Positions 1 to 10,880 of a stretch of 64,000 nt of DNA are shown here, piece after piece. Under the pieces are notes generated by a model. That model was not told the DNA's origin. It was given only the letters and a program-made list of their open reading frames with translations, and searched no databases. The position numbers and the translations under genes are program-made. Each line of letters begins with the position of its first letter. Position 1 is the stretch's first letter. Source of the DNA: Henricia sp. BOLD:AAB3569 (Eukaryota; Echinodermata; Asteroidea; Spinulosida; Echinasteridae); contig JBBELK010000060.1 in NCBI GenBank assembly GCA_037783545.1, positions 2,170,001 through 2,234,000 of the forward strand, read 5' to 3'.

Positions 1-290
1 GTTTTTTGACAGCCCCCTCCCCTCCTCGACTTACCCCATTTTGATATACATGTATCATGTGTGACGTCATATTTTTCTCACTTTTTTTTCTGAAATGTTG
101 CACTCTCAATTTGTGTATTTTCAAGAATGCAAATGCATCCAAAATGGAGATTGCAAATTTCCTGTTTTCTTTCCATGGATAGTATTTGGAAGGTATTTTA
201 TGTGATTGTTGTTAAGTTAAAGGGGAAACAAATCCATTTTCTGGCAAAATCTGAACCAAGCTCCTTTTAAATTGAATAGGCTATAAGTTT
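1..290. repeat. Dispersed repeat family R1, copy 1
   Basis: This stretch shares a long run of sequence with 790-1140 (same direction) and 3930-4240 (opposite direction). Shared words are CACTCTCAAT, TATTTTCAAG, AATTTCCTG, a CCATTTTCTGG block and CAAGCTCCTTT. No open frame is conserved between copies. It is probably a non-autonomous transposon, cut off here by the window edge. Confidence 0.6.
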
Positions 291-789
291 AATGATGTAA
301 TGATAGTCCCAATCACCCAATACCTTGGGGTCATTAGTTTTCTCTCTTTCCCCTCAAACCATTTGTGTACTAAAAACCCATTGCCTGAAGTCTCACAGGT
401 TTCTTGCCCTGACAACATCAATATTCACTACTGACATTGGCTATTCCAAAAATGGCAGGAAGTGCTATCTTTAGCAGTCAGTGTGGCTATTGATTACGGA
501 TACGTAGTACTAGCTAGTATAGACAAACTAGAATACCAAAATGAGGAGTCACTTCATTACAAGAAGGGGTACGTTACTGCGTACATGTATCAAGCTCTTA
601 AAAAGTTGGGGGAGGGTGGGCACAACAAATCGCTCCGGTGTTGTCAGCGGGGAGGGGGATTTTTTTTAACTGTGTTTTGCCGACAAAATATTAAAAAGTG
701 TGGGGGGCTGGGGGGTAGAGGGTGTGCAAATTGACATCATTTTGATATCACTTTTGGGTGGTATCACTTTTGGGTGGGTGGGGGGCATC

Positions 790-1140
790 AGCGCCCCTTG
801 ATACCATATCATTTTTTATTACTATTCTGAAATTTCATGCTCTCAATCCGTATATTTTCAAGGATATCGCCAAAAAATGTTTTGTAAACTAATTTATCTG
901 TTTCAAGCAGTGCAGTGATTACACCATGCACATCCAAATTTCCTGGTTTTTTTTTCTCCATACATGTTGACAGTATTATGACTGTTATGTTAGAACGAAA
1001 TCCGTTTTCTGGAAAATCTAAACAAGCTCCTTTAACAATAGAAGAATTAAAAGATCTATTGTACTGATTACCGGTATCAGAATTTCTGACATTTTCAAAG
1101 AATATTTTGTGCCTTGTTGTTAAAGGTATGCACACTGCGT
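790..1140. repeat. Dispersed repeat family R1, copy 2
   Basis: Second copy of the family seen at 1-290, with the same order of blocks: ATGCTCTCAAT, TATTTTCAAGGATA, AAATTTCCTGG, a CGTTTTCTGG block and CAAGCTCCTTT. The ORFs read through it are not conserved in the other copies, so I treat it as non-coding repeat DNA. Confidence 0.6.
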
Positions 1141-1189
1141 TACATGTACCTCAGTTTTGGCCCCCTTCACAGAGCCCCTTAATTAAATA

Positions 1190-1780
1190 GCGAATTGGCC
1201 CGCACTTGAACAGATTACCCAGTGTATTGCTGTAAACACACACACACTCTCGCATCCTGTATGCTCCATTCCATGATCCAGCTGTATTGACTAAATGCGT
1301 AGGAGGACTTCCGACTGTGTTCTCTCTCTTTCTTGTCCTGTGTGCTCTTGACTCGCTGCACTATGGAGACACTGTACCTCATCCGCATTGGACTTGTTTT
1401 TTAGGAGGTTTTACCGAGACAATAATAAAATGATCGACAAATGGCTAAATTTTACTGCTGTCCGCATTTTGACTTTTTGATCGAGACCGTGGAGAGCATG
1501 CATGCGCAGTGTCCCTTCGCAGTTTGACCTTCACGGCCCGGATGTACGCTTCCAGAGCGCTCTAAATTACCGACTCGATGTGTCCGCATTGGACTTTTCA
1601 TCTCAAGAAAAGGTCCCTGGTCAATTTTCCTGGGCAGAAGTTGGCCAGGAAAAGAAACCGCTGGACTCAGGAAAAGTTACTGAGAGAGAAACGTCCTAGT
1701 CTGTCCGCATTGGACTTAAAATGGGAAAAGTACCCATCGTCTCGGTAAGTTTTCAAAAAAAACGTCTAATGCGGGGGACC
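1190..1780. other. Stretch with four spaced GTCCGCATT..GACTT motifs
   Basis: The word (G/A)TCCGCATTGGACTT or a one-base variant recurs near 1381, 1459, 1582 and 1702, and a related TCTAATGCGG lies near 1766 in reverse sense. No convincing coding frame spans the stretch. The motif may be the inner repeat of a degenerate element or a set of protein-binding sites; the sequence alone does not decide. Confidence 0.4.
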
Positions 1781-1913
1781 TATTGACTGGCATACATGTT
1801 CGCGGATTAAAGGCCCGAGATATCATTTGCAACAAGAAGAATATTGGTAAGCTATCCTGTAAAATTTTAGCTACATATATATACAGCAATGCTTCAGAAA
1901 ATCTTTAAAATTA

Positions 1914-2121
1914 TACCGAACAACAAAAGAAGTATTTTAGTATAATCAAAATTTAAACATTTCTTTTGTGACATCGAAATATTCACATAACAGCTTTATT
2001 ATGTATGACTGCATTTTATAAAGCTTATTCTGTGTGCTGAAAATTCCCACTCTCAGATTGACTGCTTTTTCCAATCAAAAAATTGAGAAAATATTTGCAT
2101 TTTCTTTGTTGCTCGGTATAT
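1914..2121. repeat. MITE family F (TATACCGAGCAACAAAA ends), copy 1
   Basis: The element is bounded by inverted ends resembling TATACCGAGCAACAAAA (left: TATACCGAACAACAAAAG; right: TTTGTTGCTCGGTATA). It shares an interior with 11619-11812, which lies in the opposite direction, including a block near GAAAATTCCCACTCTCAG. About 200 bp with short inverted ends and no frame fits a non-autonomous DNA transposon. Confidence 0.65.
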
Positions 2122-2175
2122 ACCAATGCGAGTCATAAAAGTAGACTTTCTAAATGCTTAGAGCGTAGGCTAAAT

Positions 2176-2745
2176 TAGGATGTTGCAAACCAGAAATGGG
2201 AAAGTGATTTATCAAGTAACAGACTTTGCTCATTTTATAGAATTATTAAAACTGATAAATGCCTTGAAAATTATCTTATCAAACTAAATAACTCTTGTAA
2301 AACAGTGCTTGCCCGATTTCGAACTGGCAACCATCATCTCCCGTATACTGAGACTCGTTATGTTCCTAATTCTTCAGTAGTCAACATTTGCCCACTGTGT
2401 AATAGCCACGTTAACTGTGATGAATTTCATTATGTTCTTGTTTGTCCGTCTCTCACTCACGAAAGATCCACCCTTATCAAGATATTTTATTGGACTAGAC
2501 CAAATCCTGACAAACTGGGACTTTTGTTCAATGTACGCAGCTCAAATCAACTATGTAACTTAGCTAAATTTATTAAGATGATTATGTCAAAATTCAATTA
2601 ATTAACTGTTTATTTGTATAATGCTTGTAACTCACTTTTAATTAGTTTATTTTTCTTATCTGACTGTAATTTATTGGCTCTCATACCCTCTTTTGTGGGG
2701 TCGAAGAGATGAATAAACCATTCAAACCATTCAACCATATACCGA
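2176..2745 (+). mobile_element. LINE (non-LTR retrotransposon) 3' fragment
   Basis: An open frame from about 2176 to 2601 encodes the C-terminal tail typical of LINE ORF2 proteins. It has an ARFRTGNHHLP segment followed by a CCHC knuckle, CPLC-x7-CDEFHYVLVCP, then an Arg-rich stretch and a stop at 2599-2601. The non-coding tail runs on to a terminal ATTCAAACCATTCAA repeat near 2720-2740. The catalytic reverse transcriptase region is absent and the frame is closed just upstream, so this is an ordinary 5'-truncated LINE copy. The clade was not determined. Confidence 0.75.
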
Positions 2746-3786
2746 AAGAAGCACAAAATACGGTGAACATTTTTGTTACAGAGTGTGGAGGAAAGCTTTG
2801 AGATTCACAATAATTTCAAAGTATTTTTTGGATAGATCCATCTAGAAGTATTTTTAAAAAGATATCTGTAACTGTTGATTTCAAGCCACCCACATTTTAT
2901 CTACGTAGTCCTCAGCACCATGGTATGCTATGTACATAATGAGTTTCTTTCCTCTTTTCTAAATCGAGACTGTAAACAAAAACATCCGCTTTGCCAGTTT
3001 TGGCTTCAGTCCAAAAACCTCCGGGCACGTCATTGACGCACCGCTCTTCAAGAGCTCTCCATTCATATTTTTGCGACTCGACCAAGAATAGAGTTCCTTA
3101 CCTATTCTCACGCTCACAATACATCTGCCAGTTCTTGAGCATCAAGCCCGTCTGTTGAAAGACTACCCTCTCCTCTCCCCCTCGCACCGCACCCTCCCCC
3201 CCCCCCCCCCCCCACACCAATGAAGGACCGGAACTCTAATATCCTTGCATGCATGGAACATAAGAATGATGGTTGTGCATGGATTTACGGAGCTCCAAGG
3301 CAAGATTGTAAACAAACTCACGCACCACTTGAGGATTTCCTTCCGACCACAGGAAATATATGCATATTTTCTATTATAGATTTCTCCCGCTGTTTGTTCC
3401 TTCAAAAGGAAGGAACCAGTGACGACACATTCCGTGCTTTTTGATTTTAAATGTGGACGACAATGAAATGCAAGTGGGATCAACAGTTAAAATGAAAAAT
3501 TAAGATTGAAAATTTGCTTGATCAGTAATCACTGTCTAGGCCCTATTTAACTTTTAAAAAAGAAAATTGTGATCGTTTTGACACAGACAGTCAAAAATTG
3601 CAAAACATAAAAAACAATTTCACAATAGCAAGTACTATAAAACAATGTTCATCAACAAGTGTATATTTCAGTTTTGCTGAACATTTGTCGATTTAAAAAA
3701 AAAAAAAAATGCATTCGGTATAAAATCATTAACACAATTTAAACGGAACAGACCGGTGCTAAGTGCAAAAAAAATACATGTACACG
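2746..3786. other. Intergenic, no gene seen
   Basis: I see no supported gene here. The only marked features are a poly-C tract near 3196-3212 and A-rich runs near 3697. The overlapping ORFs at 3163-3483 are broken differently on each strand and resemble no family I know. Confidence 0.5.
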
Positions 3787-3935
3787 TAAAGGCAGAGGCT
3801 CGTCAATGCGTGCACGATGCCAAATTCGTGCCACGAAATACGCAGCTCCATACATGTAGCAAGGGCATGGAGCTGCGTATTTCGTGGCACGAATTTGGCT
3901 TTAATTGTGCAGTGACGAAGCCTGTGCCTTTAAAG
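3787..3935. mobile_element. TTAA foldback MITE family A, copy 1 (degenerate)
   Basis: A near-palindrome whose arms contain AAATTCGTGCCACGAAATAC and its reverse complement, joined by a short loop. The right end is GTGCCTTTAA and the left end is a diverged AAAGGCAGAGGCTCGTC. Other copies lie at 5331, 7029 and 41662. TTAA at the ends matches piggyBac-type target sites. It carries no protein. Confidence 0.8.
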
Positions 3936-4240
3936 GAGTTGTCCAGATTTATCCAGAAAATGGATTTCGTTCTAACCCGACAATCATATAAAATACCTTT
4001 CCGAAATACTATATGTACTATATGGGAAGAAAACAGGAAATTTCCAATTTAATTGGATGTGGAAACAAAAAGGTTGGTGTAATGACTGCACTGCTTTATA
4101 TAACCGGATAAATTAGTCGGTGTTTTTTTGCTGGACAGTATCCTTGAAAATATATGGATTGAGAGCACAAAATTGTAGAATTGTAATGTGAAAAATATGA
4201 CACATGATATGATATCAAAATCTCAACACCCATGAGATAT
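3930..4240. repeat. Dispersed repeat family R1, copy 3 (reverse)
   Basis: Reverse-oriented copy of the family at 1-290 and 790-1140, recognisable by CCAGAAAATGGATTTCGTTC, ACAGGAAATTTCCA, CCTTGAAAATATA and GATTGAGAGCA. It abuts the right end of foldback MITE copy 1. Confidence 0.55.
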
Positions 4241-5330
4241 GTAGGGAGGGGGAGGCAGGCCTCGAAATTCATTTTTAAAAGCGCACGGCAATTTTCCCTT
4301 AGTAAAGGGCATCTGAGTGAGGAAATGGACAATCTGTGTTAGAACATTTTTAAGGGCGACACGGCAAAAGCATAGGGCACTGATGGCAATTTGCCATGGT
4401 GCCGTGGGTTATTTCAAGGCCTGGGGGGTACGTGTGGTCAAGAAAAGTGATCTGCTCATGCTCCTTCGAGAAAAAAAACTGCAGATTTTTTTCACATCTT
4501 TCAAGTTATGTGACTACAATGTTGCAAGCAGACTCAAATTCCATGGAGGTAATTCAGTACGGCTACAGTTTACAACTATAAAAATGAACCTGACGCATCT
4601 GATTACATCAGGTAAGTAAAAACGGGCCGTACTAAGGCAACTTGGATTAACCAGAGTAGTAAACTATTCTCGCGAGGACCGGATGTATGAATTATAAATG
4701 AGTCTACATACATCCTCCTGCCTCTTCTCATAGAGTGAATTATTGCTCCGACTTTATATCCGTCTATTTCCGTCTCTGAGCCAGTAGCTAGTGATCCAGA
4801 GGATTTCAAGAAGTGTATTTCAGGAGGTGATATAATACACAGGTCTGTCTGTGTTAAATACATGTACTTCCAGTTTATTCTGTCCCTTGTTTGCATTCTC
4901 GTGTTTCATTTTTTTTTTTAGATGTTAGTGGGTTGATCCAGTTCTGTTTTTGTTGAATTTAGACTGGTTTCCGCTCCACATATTCCACATACAACGAATG
5001 AATATGAGGACCGGCAGCCGACATGTTGAAAATAGTAACATGACGTCATGCGTTTATTTTTAAGAGAGCAGCTATGATTGGTTGCATCTCATAACCGTTA
5101 ATTTTCAAAGTGCGCTGCGCTATGGCGGGAGTGTTCGTAACCACAGTGCAGTATAACAATTTCAAAGGGGTTGTATTCCATTTTAAATTTAATCTAGCCT
5201 TTGACGTATGTACTGTGTAAAGATTTGATGATAAAAATATCAGGAGGAAAAAATATCAAGACTTCAACTTGTTTGCCTTAAAAATGCCCACATGCCATAT
5301 ACTATAGGAAAAAAAAATCAAATTCAAACC
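4241..5330. other. Intergenic, no gene seen
   Basis: I see no supported gene or repeat family here. ORFs of 60-100 residues occur on both strands but overlap, lack splice context and match nothing I recognise. Confidence 0.45.
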
Positions 5331-5471
5331 TTAAAGGCACAGGCTCATCAGCAATGCGCGCGCGCCAAATTCGTGCTACGAAATACGCAGCTCAATGCCT
5401 TTGCTGTGGAGCTGCGTATTTCCTGGCACAAATTTGGCGCGCGCGCATTGCTGACGAGCCTATGCCTTTAA
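5331..5471. mobile_element. TTAA foldback MITE family A, copy 2
   Basis: A 141-bp near-perfect palindrome bounded by TTAA on both sides (TTAAAGGCAC at left, ATGCCTTTAA at right). The stem includes alternating GCGCGCGC, the word CCAAATTCGTGC and ACGAAATACGCAGCTC. The loop is about 10 bases. TTAA borders suggest mobilisation by a piggyBac-type transposase; none is encoded here. Confidence 0.85.
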
Positions 5472-5821
5472 TTGTCTGCATCTTAAGCAATAAACACTAG
5501 GCGGCGCACGGCGTCCATTAATTAATATTCAACAAAACATTACACATGTTGAAAAAAAATGAACATTAACTTCAAACTCTGATTCCATGCATTAAATTCC
5601 CTTATTCAAGATAATTATGTGGCATAAACACAACGTCAAATGTTACTGGCCCAAACCGGATGTATTTTATTTATGGCTGTGTGCAGACATTGGCAGGCAA
5701 TCTTGTGTGTAGCGTGATCGCACTTGCAGATGCGTACTTGCATCTTGAATAACGTAGACATTACATTTCATCTGAATTTTGCAGTATAGTGAAAATATTG
5801 TTCATATACGTTTAACAACAG

Positions 5822-6073
5822 GGGCCAATTTCATAGAGGTGTTTATATATAAGCACAAAAATGTGCTTATAAGTACAAAAACTCTTGCTGAGTAGAGAAT
5901 GTTACCAGTGAAATCCTCATGTGATAGAAATAGTGTATGACCAGTGTTAGAGGACTGTTTCATTACCATGACAATCACATGATATTTTTGCTGGTAACCT
6001 CATTTTATCAAGCAAGGTTTTTCATGCTTAAGCAATTTTTCATGCTTAAGCAGCTCTATGAAATTGGCCCCAG
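5822..6073. mobile_element. MITE family B (GGGCCAATTTCATAGAG ends), copy 1
   Basis: Inverted ends GGGGCCAATTTCATAGAG and CTCTATGAAATTGGCCCC enclose about 250 bp rich in TGCTTAAGCA-type words. Copies with the same interior (ATGTGATAGAAATAGTGTAT) occur at 35949-36191, and a relative at 30010-30257. Confidence 0.75.
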
Positions 6074-6664
6074 ATGTACTCGGTAATCTAATATTATATT
6101 AAAAATGTTTAGTTTTTTCATTAATTTTTAATTAAATTTGAGACGTCACACAGTTCTTTTTAATACATTTAACAACAAAAATTGCAAAACCTGAGTTTTA
6201 ATATGAAGATGAAAGTATGACTGACGTTAACTCATTACTAAAATTTTTCACGGCCTGTGACAATTATTTGAAGCCCAAATTTGTTTGTGTCACGTACAGG
6301 CCGGTAGAAGTAGATATTTCTCGATCCGTTGTGAGTGGCGCGCTATAGTAAAATGGCTATATCATAAGTAATATTTATATTTGTTGTGAAATAATGGTTA
6401 TTGGAGGAACCCCTGTGTAAAAAAAAAAATGTATAAGTCATACTTGGAAAGGCTTAACTTAAAGTCCCATTACATCATTTGCTGTGATCCAAAATTTTGC
6501 TTCGTGTGTCGACAATTAAGATAAACCTGAAAAAAAGTGTTCACGACACATTTTTTTTCACCATTCACCCAACAAAAATCATGCATGGATTTTTAATGTT
6601 TTCTGATGTATTACTGCATCTATGTCAGTATGTGGCTGAAATTTCTTCCAGTCAGTTTATCAAC

Positions 6665-6968
6665 ATATGTGACCCGCTCTGCAAAAAAGTACATGTAGAA
6701 TAAGTCGCGCAGGCTAGGTCGAGTTTTCGCGACCATAAGAAGAAATCTGCGGCAGATCCACGCTCATTAAAATACAAAAACACAATGGAAATTCCAGGCG
6801 GAACACGGACATTTCAGGCGGTATTCGGGCACCGCCAGAAATTTCCATTGTTTTTTTTTGTATTGTAATGAGCAGGGATCTGCCGCTGATTTCGTCTTAT
6901 GGTTGCAAAAACTCGACCTAGCCTGCGCGACTTGTTAATTATACCTTTTCGCAGAGCGGGTCGCATAT
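6665..6968. mobile_element. Inverted-repeat MITE family C, copy 1
   Basis: The arms pair over most of the 304-bp length. ATATGTGACCCGCTCTGC at left is matched by GCAGAGCGGGTCGCATAT at right, with CGCGCAGGCTAGGTCGAG on the inside of both. Related copies at 29853-30022 and 52036-52440 are interrupted by other repeats. No protein is encoded. Confidence 0.75.
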
Positions 6969-7028
6969 TATTCTTTAGTTAAAGCTGTTGTTCCTGGAAC
7001 TCATCTGCAAATTATATTATATGGGCCT

Positions 7029-7156
7029 TTAAAGGCACAGGCTCGTCAGCAATGCGTGCGCGCGCCAAATTCGTGCCACGAAATACGCAGCTCCATAGAG
7101 AAGGCATGGAGCTGCGTATTTCGTGGCACGAATTTGGCGCGCGCGCGCATTGCTGT
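7029..7156. mobile_element. TTAA foldback MITE family A, copy 3 (3' truncated)
   Basis: Begins TTAAAGGCACAGGCTCGTC and folds back through CCAAATTCGTGCCACG and its complement. It stops within the GCGCGCGCGCATTGCTG part of the right arm, so the right TTAA border is missing. The stem is otherwise the cleanest of the four copies. Confidence 0.8.
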
Positions 7157-8334
7157 GTTCCTCAGACAGTACACATAAAACCTGTACATATTGCACATAC
7201 ACAAATATGCATAGTGTATATCTCTATAAGAACACAAGCAACTGCCCTCATTATCATTGGGCTAAACATTAACCAGTAAGTTCTAAAGATCACTCGTAAA
7301 GGGGAAAACTCACATGAGGAACAAGAATCTGATTATAATGACTTTTCATCATTATGCCAGCAAGTCACAGTGAGAACCCCTAGCTTGCTGGATATTATTA
7401 GGTAACCGTAACGGCATCTCTGCTATTAAGGGCAGGCAGCTGTCTCATCCACACGCACACGTCGTTTGGTCTTCAGTTTTATAGAATGCGTCAAACGATG
7501 CACATGGCTCTGTAGCATCAGTGGACATGGTATGAAATCTCCACCACATGGCATGTATAGCGTGCACATACATACATGTTGTCACCAGGATTATCTATCG
7601 GACGACATTCAGCACTTAGGATGAAGGGAATTGATCCTTGTGACACGTAGGTGTTCATTAGTTTATGTTGGATGTTGATATTTTATATTCTGTCTTGGAG
7701 CATCTGAAATTGACTTTATCCCTTTAATCGATGAACTTTCTTGGAAGCAGTTTCTTTAGTGTGAGCATTATTCGTAACTGTGTACAGTCAAACTTCAGTT
7801 ATAAGAGTCCTTGGGACTTTGTAAATGACCTTGTTATAACAGAAATCTTGTATTATCAGGAATGAAAACAGTGAAAAACAAGGAATTGGGACTTCAAATT
7901 TTCCTTGTTATAGTGAAAATGTTGTATGAACAGTGCACGTATTACCAAGGTTTAAATGTAGTGTTTTGAGACAGCTACACCTGTGGATCTGTTTTACTTT
8001 GGTGGTTTTTTTTGTGTGTGTTAATTAGCATTTTGGTTTTTGGGTGGCAGTATTTTAATTTTTTTTTTTTTTTTTTTAACAAACTGGTTTGGTTTTTGGT
8101 AGTTACACTTAAGTCAGAAAGAAATTTTCTAACTTGAAAATGTTTTGTATCGACACACTGGTGGTAAATTTGGTGATCAAATTGAATTTCAAAGAACAGT
8201 CTTTTATTATCAGATGTGGTCATGAAATATTGTGCTCTGTTCTCTCAAATGCAAACAGTGAAAAGTTTCTGTACAAGAATATTACAGGATTCCTAAGAAG
8301 CGTTTGTTATCATAGTCGTTCATTATAGACCCCG
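7157..8334. other. Intergenic, weak Tc1/mariner-like remnant only
   Basis: No gene is seen. Near 7786 the sequence TACAGTCAAACTTCAGTTAT resembles one end of the Tc1/mariner-type MITEs at 17029 and 40259, but I did not find a matching second end. A T-rich tract lies near 8060. Confidence 0.35.
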
Positions 8335-8690
8335 TTTCCACAAGTAAAATCGCTTCATTCGACGAAGATTAGGTAATCATCATTAGTCACACTTTTGGAT
8401 CCCTAATTTCAGAAGCGTGCGTTCACATCTCACTTAACGAAGATCGGACGAAGAGTGATACCGTTCACATTAGACAACCACTAACGAAAATCGAATGAAG
8501 CCCCCATCTTGTTACGCGTCAAATCGCTTCGTCGAATGAAGGGAGCGTTTACATTACAATTTTGCTTCGTCGAATGAAGCGATTCTAATCATCGTCAAAT
8601 GAAGAGGCGTGTGTTCACATCAGGAAATCTCTGCGTCGAATCTTCGTCGAACGAAGCAATTTCTGTAGTAAGAATGGGGTCACAGGGATA
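8335..8690. repeat. Inverted-repeat element with GCTTCATTCGACGAAG words
   Basis: Multiple copies of CGCTTCATTCGACGAAG and its reverse complement are spread over about 350 bp, alternating with GTTCACATC or GTTTACATT. The outer parts read CCCGTTTCCACAAGTAAAATCG and a reversed counterpart at the right. A short related cluster lies near 55755-55830. It is probably a degenerate DNA transposon. Confidence 0.55.
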
Positions 8691-9429
8691 TTGCACATTA
8701 TAATTTACTAGTTGGGAGGCATGGGTGGTGTTAAATATACAAATGCACAAAAACTTTGTTTTAGTGGTTTTTGTTACAGCAGTTTTCCACTATTATATTT
8801 TTCAATTCATTTTCTTACTTCTTATTGAACCTTTTATTGCTTTTCTGACAGATCCTGCTGCTCTAAACGTGAACTCCATACTTATGTTGGTATGGTACAT
8901 CCATGTGAGATGACTGATGCTAACCTTTGTCTACACTGACAGACCATCTTATCCCCAACAAGGGACAATCTTCCGAAGGTGAGTTTGCATACAATTACAT
9001 ATAGCAAGCTTGAAACTTGTATCTCAGTTTCGAAACCAAGTTCTAGAATATGATGGCTGTTCTTTAAAACTGAATTTCAAAGTTTTCATTCTTTCACTAC
9101 GGAAGAACACTGCCCTCTAAGTAAACAGTTATGTAATAGTCAAAGATCCTTGCGTTAAGTGCCCAGTCGAAGCGTTTTACCAAATGGTGTTGTCTGTAGT
9201 GGCCATGTTTGATTGTACGTTTTGGAATACAGTCGTTCAGTAAGCCGTTTCGGTTGCAGCATGCATACTGATGCTTCCAACCGTATTTCGGTATTGCACT
9301 GTTGGACACATCCCAGGCTGACGCATATTGCAATGCAATCATGGAAAAAAGCCAAAATTTACCATTTACAAAAAGGTGAAAATTCCACACACAAAAAAAA
9401 CATTGTTTTTCCATGAAATCCACAAGAAT

Positions 9430-9610
9430 TTGGGAAGACTGTGGTTTTTAATCCCCTGCACCATTGTTTGCACAAAGATAATCTCTAATTGGATCCATTA
9501 ACAGTCCCAACAAATAATGGGCCAACCAATTAGGGGGTGCTAAAATAACCTTCATCTTATTAGCATCTTAGTAATGAGGTTTATTATTTCCTCTTTGTGC
9601 ACATTCTCCA
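9430..9610. promoter_or_regulatory. Candidate conserved non-coding element
   Basis: A compact non-repetitive stretch rich in homeodomain-type cores: CTAATTGGATCCATTAA, CCAATTAGGG and TTATTAGC, plus two TTTGTGCA words. It belongs to none of the repeat families in the window and has no coding frame. Calling it regulatory is inference from composition; only alignment to a related species could show it. Confidence 0.25.
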
Positions 9611-9653
9611 GTACAGTGAAAGCACAGTGAAATTAAGTTATTCCACAGGCATT

Positions 9654-10457
9654 TAAAGGTAGAACACATAATTGGTATAGTCTCGAAAATCAGAAAATGT
9701 TCACAGATTTACACATAACCTACACAATATAAACATGAAGACGTTAGAAAACTTCCCCTGAAATGTTTTGTCTGAAGTGCTATAGTCTTTGAGAAAAAAC
9801 TATGAATTGTAGGATAGGGCGACAAATCGTGTGTAAAAAAGGTATATTAGGGCGACCTGCTTAATAGGGCGACATTTTGGTGTCGCCCTAATATTTTTGA
9901 GTTTAAAATTAATTTTTTTAGGTCAAAAACCATTTTTCTTAGGTCGAGAACCATTTTTATCGGGACTGGAGTTGTTTCTCTTCGGTCTGTGACCATCTCC
10001 GGAAGCTTTGGGTAAAAAAATAAGGTGTAATTTTGAGTGACTCCTGCCAAAATTTCGGTGGTCCCCGGCGAGAGTCTTGCCGAAATGTCGCCCTATTGCG
10101 GCATCCAGCGTTGTTTAAATTAGTAAAACAATTAATTTTCATCTGATGAGACGAAATATTTTTTTTCAAACTAAGTCGGTCACTTCGCCCCAAAAACCAC
10201 TTTGCCCTGGACCACTTCGCCCAAAAACCACTTCGCCATGAAACACTTCGCCCTGAACCACGGCCTGCGCATGAAGTGGTTTTTGGGTGAAGTGACTGTA
10301 AAGCTTTCGGGAGAATAACAACACTGTTTTCTCAAAAGTTAGACGAAGTACGGAGCTCGTTTTTGCTCAGGTTGGTTTTAATCATGTATATCTTCAATCA
10401 CACAGGGAGATGAAACTAATCATAACGGTTTACTAATCATGTAGACTACCTTTAACT
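9654..10457. mobile_element. TTAA element family E with nested family D insertion
   Basis: The ends TTAAAGGTAGAACACATAAT and GTAGACTACCTTTAA give TTAA borders. The right half contains repeated CACTTCGCCC words followed by TTAGACGAAGTACGGAGCTC. Family D (9802-10110) sits inside it. The same family E element without that insert is at 34660-35213, which shows that the D copy is a later insertion. Confidence 0.65.
9802..10110. mobile_element. Repeat family D (AGGGCGACA), copy 1, nested
   Basis: Contains AGGGCGACA and its complement TGTCGCCCT several times, then a conserved block GGTGGTCCCCGGCGAGAG and a terminal TTGCGGCATCC. Copies 2 (33915-34222) and 3 (54250-54492) keep the same order in the opposite direction. 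The ORFs inside are not conserved between copies. Confidence 0.65.
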
Positions 10458-10644
10458 GTTTTCACTTTAAAGATATACAGTCCGTGCATTTTGGGTGTGG
10501 CACCTTGACAAATAACAAGTTTTTTGAATTGATATTTTTCTAGAAACAAAAAAGTTATAAACTTTCAAATGAGACATCAACGAAGAAATCAACCAACATT
10601 TAGTTATTGAACAATTACTGTCAATATTTCAAATTATTGGCAGT

Positions 10645-10880
10645 CCGCCATTTATTCAGGGCGTAGACTTGCCCAAGTCTGACCTCCCATGCTCGGTCTG
10701 CAACGCACAGTGCGTCCTCCAGACCGGTGGACTGTCCAATCTGTTTTCTTCCGTTTCCTCTGTCTCAGAAAGTCTTTCGAGACGGAAGAAAATAGATTTG
10801 ACAGGCCACCAGTCCAGAGGGCATGCTGCATGCACCACACCACAGACCGGACCTGGGCAAGTCTATGCAAGGCGGAAAAA
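10645..10880. repeat. Imperfect inverted repeat (GACTTGCCCA ends)
   Basis: Left TAGACTTGCCCAAGTCTG pairs with right CTGGGCAAGTCTA. Inner blocks GGACTGTCCAATCTGTTTTC and GAAAATAGATTTGACAGGCC pair imperfectly, so most of the 230 bp can fold on itself. The 169-residue reverse frame across it is a by-product of this foldback; it has no family resemblance. Confidence 0.55.
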
